From: Muricoccus harenae
GTDB taxonomy: Bacteria > Pseudomonadota > Alphaproteobacteria > Acetobacterales > Acetobacteraceae
Direction of reading: 5' to 3'
Length of the DNA: 64,000 nt
Assembly (NCBI RefSeq): GCF_009848505.1
Contig: NZ_WWDL01000007.1
Span: 62,001-126,000 of the forward strand
The notes under the pieces were generated by a model. The model was not told the origin of the DNA. It worked only from the letters and a program-made list of their open reading frames with translations, and did no database searches. Made by a program: the position numbers and the translations under genes. This document shows positions 55,662 to 64,000 of this stretch, in pieces. Every line of letters starts with the position of its first letter. The stretch's first letter is position 1.

Positions 55662-56738
55662 CTATGCGGGCGCAGTTCGGGTGCTGAGCCAGGCCAAGCG
55701 GGTGAAGTTGTAGGCCAAATTGGCCATGCCGATCTTCACCTGCGCGCGGGCCAGGCCGATGCTGCGGACGAACAGCGCCATGCGATGCTTCTGCGCGGCA
55801 AAGACGTGCTCGATGCCGGAGCGGATCCGGGCACGGGCGGCATTGGCCTTGGCCTGAAGTTCGGAGAGCCCGCGGCGCGGTGGCCGGCGGAACTGGATGC
55901 GCTCGCTCAGACCGCGCCTCTCCAGCACCTCCAGATTGCGTTTGGTGCGGTAGGCGGTGTCGGCCCAGACGCGGCTGGCGGTGTTCCCGGGATCCAGCAG
56001 GGCCGGAAAGCTGCGGCTGTCGTGCTGGGCGGCATCGGTCACCGTCCAGCGGCGGATCAGCCCATGCCGCCGGTCGATGCCGATGTGGCTCTTGTAGCCA
56101 AAGACCGGCACCGCGATCTGGATGGCCTGGCGCGGCGTGCCTTCCGACTTGGGCTTGGCCCTGCCGCGCTTGAGGGTCCAGCGGGCATCCTGGTCCTTCT
56201 GTGCCCGCTTGGCTGGAGACCAGTCCGCGGGTGTACCGCCCTCCCGGATGATGGCCTTCTCCTCCAGGGTAAGCTTCTGGCGCGGCGCGGCGATGATCGT
56301 GGCGTCGATGATCTGCCCGCCCATGGCCAGGAAGCCCTGGTCCGCCAGCACCGAGTCAAAGCGGCGGAACAGCCCTTCGATGGCGCCCGCCTGCTTGAGC
56401 CGTTCGCGGTAAAGCCAGATCGTCTTGGCATCCGGCACTGCCTGGTGCAGGCCGAGGCCCGCGAAGCGCATGAAGCTCAAGCGGTCGCGCAGCTGGAACT
56501 CCGCCTGCCCGTCGGAGAGGCTGTAGAGCGCCTGAAGCACCAGGATGCGGAACATCCGCACCGCGTCATAGGGTGGGCGCCCGCCGCGGCTGCGATCCGA
56601 CCGCGCCAGGGCCGCATCCAGCACCGGGCGGAAGACCTCGAAGTCGACCACCGCGGCGAGGCGTTCCAGCGGGTCGCCCGCGGCAGAGAGGGCCGCATAC
56701 CGCTCGTCGACATCGAAGAAGCCCGGCTGATCCGCCAC
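55662..56738 (-). mobile_element. IS5-family transposase gene
   Basis: A full-length DDE transposase of 358 residues. The acidic triad is visible: GGQIIDATIIAAPRQ (Asp), ASRVWADTAYRTKRN (Asp) and RIRSGIEHVFAAQKHR (Glu), with the N-terminal YPPYDAVRMFRILVLQALY-type block (RGGRPPYDAVRMFRILVLQ). It looks intact, so it may be active. I could not identify matching terminal inverted repeats or a target duplication by eye, so the element ends are not set. It lies in the accessory segment between two tRNAs. Confidence 0.92.
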
Positions 56739-56966
56739 TGCCGCTGTCTCCGCTGACCGAGGCCAGTGAATCAGTTCGGCGCAGCAAGCGCGAGGTTTTT
56801 AGAGGTGTCCAACTTATTCGGCTTGACTGACGGTGTCCACGGTCAGGGTTCACGAGCGGAGCACACGCCACTGCCAGCACCGCCTGTCTACTGGCCTAAA
56901 AGCCGTGATCAGATCCACAGTCCATGGCCATGGGCTAGCGCGTACCCAAATGGAGTGGTGGGCCCG

Positions 56967-59210
56967 TTATGAGGCAGCGGCGCCATTCAACAGCGTGGCG
57001 GCATGGGCAGCGACTTCGTCAGGATCGATGGGCTTTCGCAACAGGATCAGAGGTCCTTTCCCGCTTGCTTCGGCAAGATCTTCCGTGTCCGCGTCTCCAG
57101 CATAGCCGGTTACCAGAAGGGCAGGCAGGCCGGGGCGCCGCTCCCGCGCTGCACGAAGCAGTTCAAGGCCATTCATTCCCGGCATAGCCAGATCGGTGAC
57201 CAGCAGATCACACTGGCCCAGCCGGATGAGCGCTGCTGCGCCATCCTGCGCTTCATCCACCCGGTGCCCATGGTCGCGAAGCGCATTCGCCAGGACAGCA
57301 CGAACCTGTGGTTCGTCATCGACAACCAGGATGCGTCCCGAAAGTTCGCTCGATCGTCCTGCCGCGATGGGGCCGGCCGGAGTCCGGGCGGGGCTGGCTT
57401 CCGCCGCCGTTTCCCCGACCGCGCAGGGCAGCCAAAGCGTAATCGTCGTTCCGTGGTCGGGTTCACTCTCAATCCTGAGGGCGCCCCCGGATTGCTCTGC
57501 GAAGCCCTTGGCCATCGCCAAGCCCAGCCCGGTTCCATCGCCTTTCGGCTTGGTGGTGAAGAAGGGTTCGCCGGCGCGCGCCAGAGTCGTGGCGTCCATT
57601 CCGGTACCCGTGTCGGTGACGGCCAGGCGGAGATAGACGCCTGGCCTGAGGCTTGGCACGCTTCCCAGATCGGCCCAGTTGTCTTCCGCCGCTGCGGAAA
57701 GAATGAGGTCGCCGCCACCCAGTGGAGCCATCGCATCACGGGCGTTGACGGCTAGATTGACCAGAACCGTCTCCAACTGACCAGGATCGGCTAGGACCTT
57801 CGGCAGGGTTGGGCTGGCCTCGATCCGAACCCGGATATTCGGCCCTATTGTATGGGTGAGCACCTCTCGCAGCCCGTTCAACAACTCTGAAACATCGACC
57901 GGGACAGAACGCAGCTCGCCTCGCCGGGCAAAGGCGAGCAACCGCCGGGTGACGGACGCGCCTCGCTCCGCTGCCTCGGCAATCATTCCGGCAAGCCGCT
58001 CTACGGCCTCCGGGTCCCTCTGCCGGCGCTGCATGCTCCTCGCACCCCCAAGAATGGCCTGAAGCACGTTGTTAAAATCGTGGGCGATGCCTCCGGCTAG
58101 CCGCCCGAGCGCCTCCATTCGCTGCGCCTGTGCCAGCTGCTCCAGGGCTGCCTCGCGTTCGTGCCGTGCCAGTTCCAGCGCCGACCGCGTTCTTTGTCGC
58201 TCGATCCACAGCAGCAGCAAGGCGACGACGGCAAGGGCCAGCAGCGAGATGCCTCCTGCCGCACCGCGAAGCGCGGGCCGGACGAAGGCCGTGCGGACCA
58301 GTTCCTGCTTCTCGTCCAGGAGAACCGAAACGACAAGCGGAAGACCGGCGGGCGAACGATAGGCGGTCAGCTTCGGGCGGCCATCGAAAACACTGCGGGG
58401 GATCCATAGGCGGCCTGTCGGTGAGGCTTCGAGCGCCTGCCTCAAGGCTGCCTCCGACGGGATCACCTGGCCAAGTGCCTGCAGCACATCCCGGCTCCGG
58501 GCAATAATGATCCCATCCTGCCGCAGGACGGTTGCGCTGCTGCCAGCACCGAACTGCAGGGCCGCGAGTTGCTGCGAGAGCTCCACAGGGTCCATTGAGA
58601 CCACGGCGACCCCGGCGAAGTCTCCTGCCAAGCTCCGGAGCGGACGTGTGACCTGCACGCTCCACTGGTTCGAGACGCGGCCGACCACAGGCGCGCTGAT
58701 AAAAAGTTCCCGGCGCCCTTCCCGATGAACACGGAAATGCTCGCGATCACTGAGGTCGACAGCTTGCCAGTCGGGCACGGACGACCAGGCCAGCCGACCT
58801 TCGCGTTCGATGATGCCGACCTGGAGCACGCCGAACCGGCCTCGCCGAGCGATGTTGATGAGCTGTGCCTCGATGGCATCAACCCCACTGCGATCGCCGG
58901 CTTCCAGGAGCTGCTGGCGAGCCTGCGCCAGGTCGTGCAGGCCCTCCACGGCTTCGAAGGTGCGGAGCAGGCTCTGCTCGATCGTCTCGGTGGCCACTTC
59001 GGCCCGCGACCAAGCAGCGGCCTTGGCCTCCTCCTCCACACGGCGGGCATAGCGCTCGGCGGTGAACCAGGCCGCGCCGGAGCAGATCGCCCAGCAGGTC
59101 ATCATCACGGCCCACACCCTGCGCCGAGGCAGGGCGGTCAGAGCCTTCAACGCTCGTGCATATCGTTCGGATCGCAAAAGATGCCTGTCGCAACACCATG
59201 GGCAAGGCAA
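56967..59210 (-). CDS. Membrane-bound hybrid sensor histidine kinase
   Basis: A hybrid kinase of up to 747 residues. An N-terminal helix (about residues 33-50) and a second near residue 315-335 frame a ~260-residue periplasmic sensor resembling a Cache domain (REHFRVHREGRRELFISAPVVG). Then HisKA with LGRLAGGIAHDFNNVLQ, the ATPase domain (VLVNLAVNARDAMAP, DTGTGMDATTLA, GDGTGLGLAMAKGFAEQ) and a receiver with phospho-Asp in LLVTDLAMPGMNG. The longest start is a TTG at 59210 without Shine-Dalgarno; GTG 59117 or ATG 59105 are equally possible. No partner gene is adjacent. The spacer 56739-56966 shows no gene. Confidence 0.88.
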   Translation of the reverse strand: MPCPWCCDRHLLRSERYARALKALTALPRRRVWAVMMTCWAICSGAAWFTAERYARRVEEEAKAAAWSRAEVATETIEQSLLRTFEAVEGLHDLAQARQQLLEAGDRSGVDAIEAQLINIARRGRFGVLQVGIIEREGRLAWSSVPDWQAVDLSDREHFRVHREGRRELFISAPVVGRVSNQWSVQVTRPLRSLAGDFAGVAVVSMDPVELSQQLAALQFGAGSSATVLRQDGIIIARSRDVLQALGQVIPSEAALRQALEASPTGRLWIPRSVFDGRPKLTAYRSPAGLPLVVSVLLDEKQELVRTAFVRPALRGAAGGISLLALAVVALLLLWIERQRTRSALELARHEREAALEQLAQAQRMEALGRLAGGIAHDFNNVLQAILGGARSMQRRQRDPEAVERLAGMIAEAAERGASVTRRLLAFARRGELRSVPVDVSELLNGLREVLTHTIGPNIRVRIEASPTLPKVLADPGQLETVLVNLAVNARDAMAPLGGGDLILSAAAEDNWADLGSVPSLRPGVYLRLAVTDTGTGMDATTLARAGEPFFTTKPKGDGTGLGLAMAKGFAEQSGGALRIESEPDHGTTITLWLPCAVGETAAEASPARTPAGPIAAGRSSELSGRILVVDDEPQVRAVLANALRDHGHRVDEAQDGAAALIRLGQCDLLVTDLAMPGMNGLELLRAARERRPGLPALLVTGYAGDADTEDLAEASGKGPLILLRKPIDPDEVAAHAATLLNGAAAS

Positions 59211-59330
59211 GGGAGCCTGCAGCCACGGAAGGCTGTACTGGAAGCGAGCTCATCGAGCCATCGGCAATGATGCAGGCAGACAGCCACGATGGAAGCCGTC
59301 GCACCCCTGTGGAGGACCACTGGGGCCGCC

Positions 59331-59424
59331 GTGCTAGCTCTGTGCTAGCAGCATTCTGGCTGCTCGGCAGGGCGCTGAAAAAGAAGGCCTAAAAAAAACC
59401 TGCTGTGCTAGAATTGTGCTAGCA
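59331..59424. repeat. Paired GTGCTAG repeats beside tRNA-Phe
   Basis: GTGCTAG occurs four times at 59331, 59342, 59405 and 59416, as two pairs each spaced 11 bp. The two 20-bp blocks (59331-59350 and 59405-59424) match at 17 of 20 positions and lie 74 bp apart. Each ends in the palindrome TGCTAGCA. They could be regulator sites for the divergently placed kinase gene or integrase arm sites. Confidence 0.75.
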
Positions 59425-59484
59425 CGTCTGACCCTCAACCCCCGGAGGGGTGCTCTACTAAGCTACTGATTAGTTAGAAGAGAA

Positions 59485-59560
59485 TGGTGCCCAGGAGTGG
59501 AATCGAACCACCGACACTGCGATTTTCAGTCGCATGCTCTACCAACTGAGCTACCTGGGC
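59485..59560 (-). tRNA. tRNA-Phe (GAA)
   Basis: A full cloverleaf of 76 nt on the minus strand with encoded CCA. Acceptor stem GCCCAGG pairs with CCTGGGC; the anticodon loop CTGAAAA gives GAA, and the T arm has GGTTCGATTCC. It closes the accessory segment on the right. About 25 bp to its left a short stretch (near 59452-59470) looks like part of the same tRNA. Confidence 0.97.
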
Positions 59561-59636
59561 CCAAGCGAAGCGGCAGTTGCCGCCGGCAGAGGTCGCGGGG
59601 GATAGACGATGCGTGCGTACCTGTCCAGGGGCCGCG

Positions 59637-59810
59637 TCATCGTTCCGCCTCGTCATCTGCCTCGTCCGCGGGCCCGGCCGGAATGGCATAGGCGCCGCCC
59701 ATCCAACGGCCGAGATCCACGTTCCTGCATCTGACTGAGCAGAAGGGCCGCGTGGCATGCTGGGTGGGCTTGCCGCAGACGGGGCAGGCGGGGGTCTTCT
59801 CAACGGGCAC
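59637..59810 (-). CDS. yacG: DNA gyrase inhibitor YacG (zinc-binding)
   Basis: A 57-residue zinc protein that inhibits DNA gyrase in E. coli. The Cys4 site is clear: ACPVCGKPTQ and PFCSVRCRNVDLGRWMGGAYAIP, followed by an acidic tail. The start is the GTG at 59810, inside the end of the RNase gene (overlap 11 bp). It is the last gene of the infA-maf-rng-yacG cluster. Confidence 0.92.
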   Translation of the reverse strand: MPVEKTPACPVCGKPTQHATRPFCSVRCRNVDLGRWMGGAYAIPAGPADEADDEAER

Positions 59811-60930
59811 GGGGCAGGGCGTCCTCGATCACTTCCTCTCCCGGCGCAAGGGCCGGATCGGTCACGAGGGAGATGGGGTGCGCCGCCTGGGCGGAGAAGT
59901 GCTCCAGCGCCCCGGGAAGCTCGCGCAGCGCCGCTAGCACGCGCGGATGCGCCCGCAGGGACAGCGCCGAGCCGGGGCGCGAAGCCGCCTCTCGCATCGC
60001 CTGACGCAGCGCCGCGAGGCCGTGCGCGAGGGGAGACAGCGGATGCCCCAGCACCTCATGCAGCGGCGGGTGAATGCGCGTGCGGACCATCTCCATCAGC
60101 CCGAGGCCGGTCAGCCCCACTACCCGCAGCAGCGGATCCCCGCTGGCGGCCGAGCGAAGCGCCGGCAGCAGAGCCGCGCGCGACTTCGCGGACCCTCCCG
60201 CCAGATCCAGCAGGATCGGCCCCGCCAGGTGGCGCAGCCGGATCTGCCGCGCGGCCTCCGCGAGGGCGGCCGCGTTCACCGCGCGATGCGCACCCGAATC
60301 GCGGCCGGCGGCGGCACCCGTGTCCACGTCTAGCGCCGTAAGCGCCGGGGTCGGATGGATCAGCAACCGCCCGCCGCCCGGCAAGGGCACCTCGGGGGAG
60401 GCCAACTGGTCGAACTCCGCCTCCACGGCCTCGTCGAAGGCCGGGTGAGGCAGCAGGCGCAAGCGGTCCGGGCCCAGGGCCTGCCGCAGGCGGGCCGCCT
60501 CGCCAGGGTGGTCGGACAAGATAGGGGCGGAAGGATGCGCCGCCGCCAGCCGTAGCGCGGCGTCCGGACCGTGGCGCAGCAGGCGGGGAGGACCTTCGCG
60601 TGGCAGGTCCTTGGGCAGGCCGGTCCCGGCCAGGCGCGGTCCCTTGCCCCCCTGGGCCGCACGGGTAACGCGCAGCGGCAGGAAACTGCCCTCGTGCCGC
60701 CCCTCGCCGCCCTGGGCATCAGGCAGGAAGCCGCTGACCCCTCCCTCCAGCGCAACGAAGGCGCCGGACAGGGCGGGCATGCGGGCCGCGATGCGGCCGA
60801 TATGGATGTCGCCGACTCCATCGGGCCGGGACGGCCGCTCGATGAAGGCCGCCTGAAGCGCGCCATCCCGCCAGAGCGCGACACGGCGCTCCCCGGGCGA
60901 GGTGGAGACAAGAATGGAGGCGTCGGACAT
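59800..60930 (-). CDS. rng: Ribonuclease E/G family protein (short form)
   Basis: A short RNase G-like protein of 376 residues. An S1-like strand set (VGDIHIGRIAARMPALSGAFVAL) and the catalytic region LTALDVDTGAA are present, as is the RQIRLRHLAGPILLDLAGG block; the family usually has DFIDM where this reads DLAGG, so the second metal site may be altered. There is no zinc-link cysteine pair or C-terminal scaffold. Its position between maf and yacG is conserved in relatives. Activity is likely but not sure. Confidence 0.85.
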   Translation of the reverse strand: MSDASILVSTSPGERRVALWRDGALQAAFIERPSRPDGVGDIHIGRIAARMPALSGAFVALEGGVSGFLPDAQGGEGRHEGSFLPLRVTRAAQGGKGPRLAGTGLPKDLPREGPPRLLRHGPDAALRLAAAHPSAPILSDHPGEAARLRQALGPDRLRLLPHPAFDEAVEAEFDQLASPEVPLPGGGRLLIHPTPALTALDVDTGAAAGRDSGAHRAVNAAALAEAARQIRLRHLAGPILLDLAGGSAKSRAALLPALRSAASGDPLLRVVGLTGLGLMEMVRTRIHPPLHEVLGHPLSPLAHGLAALRQAMREAASRPGSALSLRAHPRVLAALRELPGALEHFSAQAAHPISLVTDPALAPGEEVIEDALPRAR

Positions 60931-60965
60931 GCCGGGCTACCGCGCGGCGGCGCGCGGGCCGGGGT

Positions 60966-61643
60966 TCACGGCCGCAGCCACCCCACGCCCCGCAGCAGCT
61001 GCGCCGTCTCGAAGAGGGGCAGCCCAACCACGTTGGAATGGCTGCCGGAGAGGAAGCGCACGAACACCTCCGCGCTCTGGTGGATGGCATAACCGCCGGC
61101 CTTGCCCTCCCACTCCCCGCTGGCGACGTAATGCTCGGCCTGGGCATCGGTCAGCCGCTGGAAGGCGATGGTGGTCTCGACCAGCCGCGTCCGCAGCGTG
61201 CCATCCGGGGTGATCAGCGCCACCCCCGTGGTCACGCGGTGCCGGCGGCCGGAGAGGAGATCGAGGAAGCGCCGCGCCTCGGCGGCATCGGCAGGCTTGC
61301 CCAGGATGCGACGGCCGACGCCGACCACCGTATCCGCGGCCAGCACCAGGGCCCCAGGTGCGCGCGCCGCGACCGCCTCGGCCTTGGCGCGTGCCAGGCG
61401 CTGGGCAAGCTGGCGCGGCTGCTCGGCCTTGCGGGGCGTCTCGTCCACATCTGCGGGGTCGACACGGTCGGGCTGGATGCCCAGCCTTGCCAGCAGGTCC
61501 AGGCGGCGCGGGCTGGCGCTGGCGAGAATAAGGGGCGGGCGGGGGGCGCTGGCCCCATCGGGCGGGCCCGCGGAAAGCGGCCCGGAAGTCCCGTCGGCTG
61601 AAATTCCGGCGCTCGAAGCCCCTTCGCTCAAGGCGAAGCTCAC
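60966..61643 (-). CDS. maf: Maf-family nucleotide pyrophosphatase
   Basis: A house-cleaning nucleoside triphosphate pyrophosphatase. The family starts at [18 protein letters not shown]; the catalytic [18 protein letters not shown] and [33 protein letters not shown] are present. The start GTG 61643 overlaps the infA stop as GTGA and adds ~38 Ser/Gly/Ala-rich residues before the domain, which is unusual; the overlap suggests this start is nevertheless used. Confidence 0.9.
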   Translation of the reverse strand: MSFALSEGASSAGISADGTSGPLSAGPPDGASAPRPPLILASASPRRLDLLARLGIQPDRVDPADVDETPRKAEQPRQLAQRLARAKAEAVAARAPGALVLAADTVVGVGRRILGKPADAAEARRFLDLLSGRRHRVTTGVALITPDGTLRTRLVETTIAFQRLTDAQAEHYVASGEWEGKAGGYAIHQSAEVFVRFLSGSHSNVVGLPLFETAQLLRGVGWLRP

Positions 61644-61858
61644 TTGAAGCGGAACGTGATCCGGCCCTTGGTCAGGTCATAGGGCGTCATCTCGACATTC
61701 ACCCGGTCGCCGGCCAGCACGCGGATGCGGTTCTTGCGCATCTTCCCGCTGGTATGGGCCAGGACCATGTGTTCGTTGTCGAGCTTCACGCGGAACATGG
61801 CGTTGGGCAGCAGCTCAACCACCTGGCCGCTGAACTCGATCATGTCTTCCTTCGACAT
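61640..61858 (-). CDS. infA: Translation initiation factor IF-1
   Basis: The 72-residue S1-like OB-fold protein bound to the ribosomal A site during initiation. [21 protein letters not shown] and [20 protein letters not shown] are diagnostic. It starts the infA-maf-rng-yacG cluster, with a 4-nt overlap to maf. The 255-bp spacer to hisD (61859-62113) shows no gene; it should contain the infA promoter. Confidence 0.98.
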   Translation of the reverse strand: MSKEDMIEFSGQVVELLPNAMFRVKLDNEHMVLAHTSGKMRKNRIRVLAGDRVNVEMTPYDLTKGRITFRFK

Positions 61859-62113
61859 GCGTATCCTTCATCTCATCGCGGGAGCGCCGCGACCCCGCTG
61901 TGATGAAGGGGCGGCGCATGATCAGCGGGCAGCGCGGTTGCGCGTCCGGCCCGGCACGCGAACAGGCGCGGGCCCGAAGCGGGACCGCGCATTGTGTGTC
62001 AGAGCGGTCGGAACATGATGCCCCGGGGCGTCCGGGTCAAGGAAACGGCCCATCTCCAGACGGAATGGCGGCCCGCGATGCGCGAAGGCCTCACGTTGCG
62101 TACCCAGGATGCC

Positions 62114-63409
62114 TTATGGAATCCCGATTCGCCCCGCGATGCTCCGCGCATGGGCCTCCAGGCCCTCGGCCCGTGCCAGGGCCACCGCGGCCGGTCCGGT
62201 AGCACGCAGCCCGGCTTCCTCGGCGGCGATCCAGGTGGTGCGCTTGAGGAAATCGAAGACCGAGAGCCCTGAAGCGAAGCGTGCCGTCCGCCCGGTGGGC
62301 AGGACGTGGTTCGGCCCGGCCACATAGTCGCCCAGCGCCTCCGGGCACCAGGGGCCAAGGAAGGCCGCGCCGGCATGGCGGATGCGGGCGAAGAGCCCGG
62401 CGGGATCGGCCACCATGATCTGCAGATGCTCCGGCGCCAGCCGGTCGGTCAGGGCCGCGCCTTCCGTCCAGTCCCGCACCAGGATCACGGCGCCATGACG
62501 GGCCCAGGATTCGCCGGCGATGGCGGCGCGGGGAAGGGTGGCCAGCGCCGCCTTCACGGCCACCGGCACCGCATCGGCCAGGGCGGCGTTGTCGGTGATG
62601 AGGATGGATTGCGCCGCCTCGTCGTGCTCGGCCTGCGCCATCAGGTCCATGGCCACGCGCTCCGGGTCCTGGTTTCCATCGGCCAGCACCACCACCTCGG
62701 AGGGGCCGGCGATGGAATCGATGCCCACCCGGCCGAAGACCTGCCGCTTGGCCTCCGCCACATAGGCGTTGCCGGGACCGGTGATCTTGTCCACCGGGGC
62801 GATGCTGTCCGTGCCCCAGGCCAGTGCCGCGACGGCCTGGGCGCCGCCGATGCGCCACACCTCGGTCACCCCGGCGCGCTGGGCGGCGGCCAGGACCAGC
62901 GGGTTCAGCTCCCCATCCGGGGTTGGTACCGCCACCGCCACGCGCGGCACGCCGGCCACACGGGCCGGGATGGCGTTCATCAGCACGGAGGAGGGATAGG
63001 CCGCCTTGCCGCCAGGCACATAGAGGCCCGCTGCATCCACGGCACCCCAGCGCATGCCGAGCGTCAGCCCGGCGGGGTCCGGCACGGTGATGTCCAAGGG
63101 CATCTGGGCACGGTGAAAGGCTTCGATCCGGGTCGCGGCTGTATCCAGCGCCGCCATCAGCTCAGGCGGGATCGAGGCGGTGGCGGCGGCGATCTCATCC
63201 GGCGTCACGCGAAGCGCGGCGGCGTCCCGGGGCTGCCAGCGGTCGAAGCGGGCGGTCAGTTCCAGCAGGGCGGCATCGCCCTCGGCGCGAACCCGGCCGA
63301 TGATCTCCGCCACGGCCCCATCCACGCGCGAGGTCGTCTCGCGGGCCGTGTCCAGCAGGGCAAGGAAATCCGCCTCGAACCCGGCCTCGCCCGTATCCAG
63401 CCGCTTCAC
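62114..63409 (-). CDS. hisD: Histidinol dehydrogenase
   Basis: Catalyses the last two oxidations of histidine synthesis (L-histidinol to L-histidine) with NAD and zinc, 431 residues. Seen: GLYVPGGKAAYPSSVLMNAIPA, DKITGPGNAYVAEAKR, GIDSIAGPSEVVVLAD, AQAEHDEAAQSILIT (catalytic Glu-His), and GPNHVLPTGRTARFASGLSV. The start overlaps the hisG stop as ATGA, so the two are coupled. Confidence 0.97.
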   Translation of the reverse strand: MKRLDTGEAGFEADFLALLDTARETTSRVDGAVAEIIGRVRAEGDAALLELTARFDRWQPRDAAALRVTPDEIAAATASIPPELMAALDTAATRIEAFHRAQMPLDITVPDPAGLTLGMRWGAVDAAGLYVPGGKAAYPSSVLMNAIPARVAGVPRVAVAVPTPDGELNPLVLAAAQRAGVTEVWRIGGAQAVAALAWGTDSIAPVDKITGPGNAYVAEAKRQVFGRVGIDSIAGPSEVVVLADGNQDPERVAMDLMAQAEHDEAAQSILITDNAALADAVPVAVKAALATLPRAAIAGESWARHGAVILVRDWTEGAALTDRLAPEHLQIMVADPAGLFARIRHAGAAFLGPWCPEALGDYVAGPNHVLPTGRTARFASGLSVFDFLKRTTWIAAEEAGLRATGPAAVALARAEGLEAHARSIAGRIGIP

Positions 63410-64000
63410 GCCGAAAGTGCCTCCCGGAAGCGGGCCAGCCAGTTGCCGATCAGCTCGGGCTCCGTCTTCAGCGCCGTGCGGTTGACGATGAGGCGGGAGG
63501 TAACCTGGGCGATCACCTCGCGCTCCACCAGCCCGTTGGCCTTCAGGGTGGAGCCGGTTTGCACCAGGTCCACGATCAGCCGGGACAGGCCGAGTGAAGG
63601 GGCCAACTCCATCGCGCCGTTCAGGTGGACGACTTCCGCCTGCACCCCGCGGGCGGCGAAGTGGCGCCGGGCGATGCCGGGATACTTGGTGGCCACCGTC
63701 ACGCGCGACCAGCGACCGACCTCGTCGGCGACAGGATCATCGGCCGGCCCGGCCACGCTCACGCGGCACCGGCCGACGCCGAGGTCGAGCGGAGCGTAGA
63801 TCTCGGGATAGTCGAATTCCATAAGCACATCGGCGCCGCAGATGCCGATCTGCGCGCCGCCATGGGCGACGAAGGTGGCCACGTCGAAGGGCCGCACCCG
63901 CACCACGTCGAGACCGGCATGGTTAGTCGGGAAGCGGAGATGACGACTGTCCTCGTCATGGAAGTCGCCGCCCGGCACCAGCCCGGCCGCGGCCAGGAGG
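63406..64000 (-). CDS. hisG: ATP phosphoribosyltransferase HisG (short form, 5' end outside window)
   Basis: First enzyme of histidine synthesis, joining ATP and PRPP. The visible C-terminal 197 residues hold VVRVRPFDVATFVAHGGAQIGICGAD and LIVDLVQTGSTLKANGL, the PRPP loop. There is no C-terminal regulatory domain, so this is the short HisG that needs HisZ as partner. The stop overlaps hisD by 4 nt. The start lies beyond 64000. Confidence 0.95.
   Translation of the reverse strand, partial: LLAAAGLVPGGDFHDEDSRHLRFPTNHAGLDVVRVRPFDVATFVAHGGAQIGICGADVLMEFDYPEIYAPLDLGVGRCRVSVAGPADDPVADEVGRWSRVTVATKYPGIARRHFAARGVQAEVVHLNGAMELAPSLGLSRLIVDLVQTGSTLKANGLVEREVIAQVTSRLIVNRTALKTEPELIGNWLARFREALSA

Noticed and set aside
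55560-56830. Terminal inverted repeats of the IS5 element
   Set aside because: I compared the flanks of the transposase on both strands and found no convincing match, so I did not place the element ends.

Overview
The window is a GC-rich chromosomal segment from an alphaproteobacterium, most likely an Acetobacteraceae member of the Roseomonas type. This is inferred from strong GC bias at codon third positions, the DUF6476-rluD-rpoH cluster, an RpoH sigma factor, an ELM1-family protein, a zinc-independent L36 and an infA-maf-rng-yacG operon. No read-out of species is possible from the sequence alone. Both ends cut genes: an IclR regulator at the left and hisG at the right.

Layout. 1-5 kb: IclR regulator, a serralysin-like M10 metalloprotease with two PPC domains and a small membrane protein, MYG1 family protein, lytic transglycosylase lipoprotein. 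5-8.9 kb: queuosine operon queA-tgt-queF-queG, all junctions overlapping by 4 nt. 8.9-18.7 kb: RTX-repeat protein, M20 amidohydrolase, O-antigen ligase-like protein, DUF2585 protein, Tat-exported SDR, BisC-type molybdoenzyme coupled to a PhoX-like protein. 18.7-27.2 kb: aquaporin, a peptide ABC transporter without ATPases, Nramp metal transporter, periplasmic protein, pyrE, ELM1 protein. 27.4-31.4 kb: HWE histidine kinase, tartrate dehydrogenase, a 79-aa orphan, and a guanidine-II (mini-ykkC) riboswitch in front of a gdx/sugE exporter. 31.4-42.2 kb: RamB-like regulator divergent from isocitrate lyase, solute-binding protein, DapA-family lyase, bluB, racemase, two TauE exporters, YegD-like Hsp70, rpmJ. 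42.3-52.7 kb: MASE-type hybrid kinase, glcD-glcE without glcF followed by a 17-bp tandem repeat, a secreted duplicated-domain protein, a VOC protein, a frameshifted MFS gene, rpoH, rluD, DUF6476. 52.85-59.56 kb: an accessory segment between tRNA-Glu and tRNA-Phe holding a decayed membrane gene, a Bug/TctC binding protein, an IS5 transposase, a hybrid kinase and short repeats. 59.6-64 kb: yacG-rng-maf-infA and hisD-hisG.

How parts work together. The four que genes cover late queuosine synthesis (preQ0 reduction, insertion in tRNA, ribosyl transfer, epoxide reduction). The RamB-like regulator, isocitrate lyase and glycolate oxidase subunits point to two-carbon metabolism. The best regulatory find is the pair of ACGR-looped hairpins at 30971-31022 upstream of gdx, with a third mutually exclusive hairpin that would hide the gdx ribosome-binding site. 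I found no CRISPR array, no complete prophage and no defence island; most of the window is ordinary core genome.
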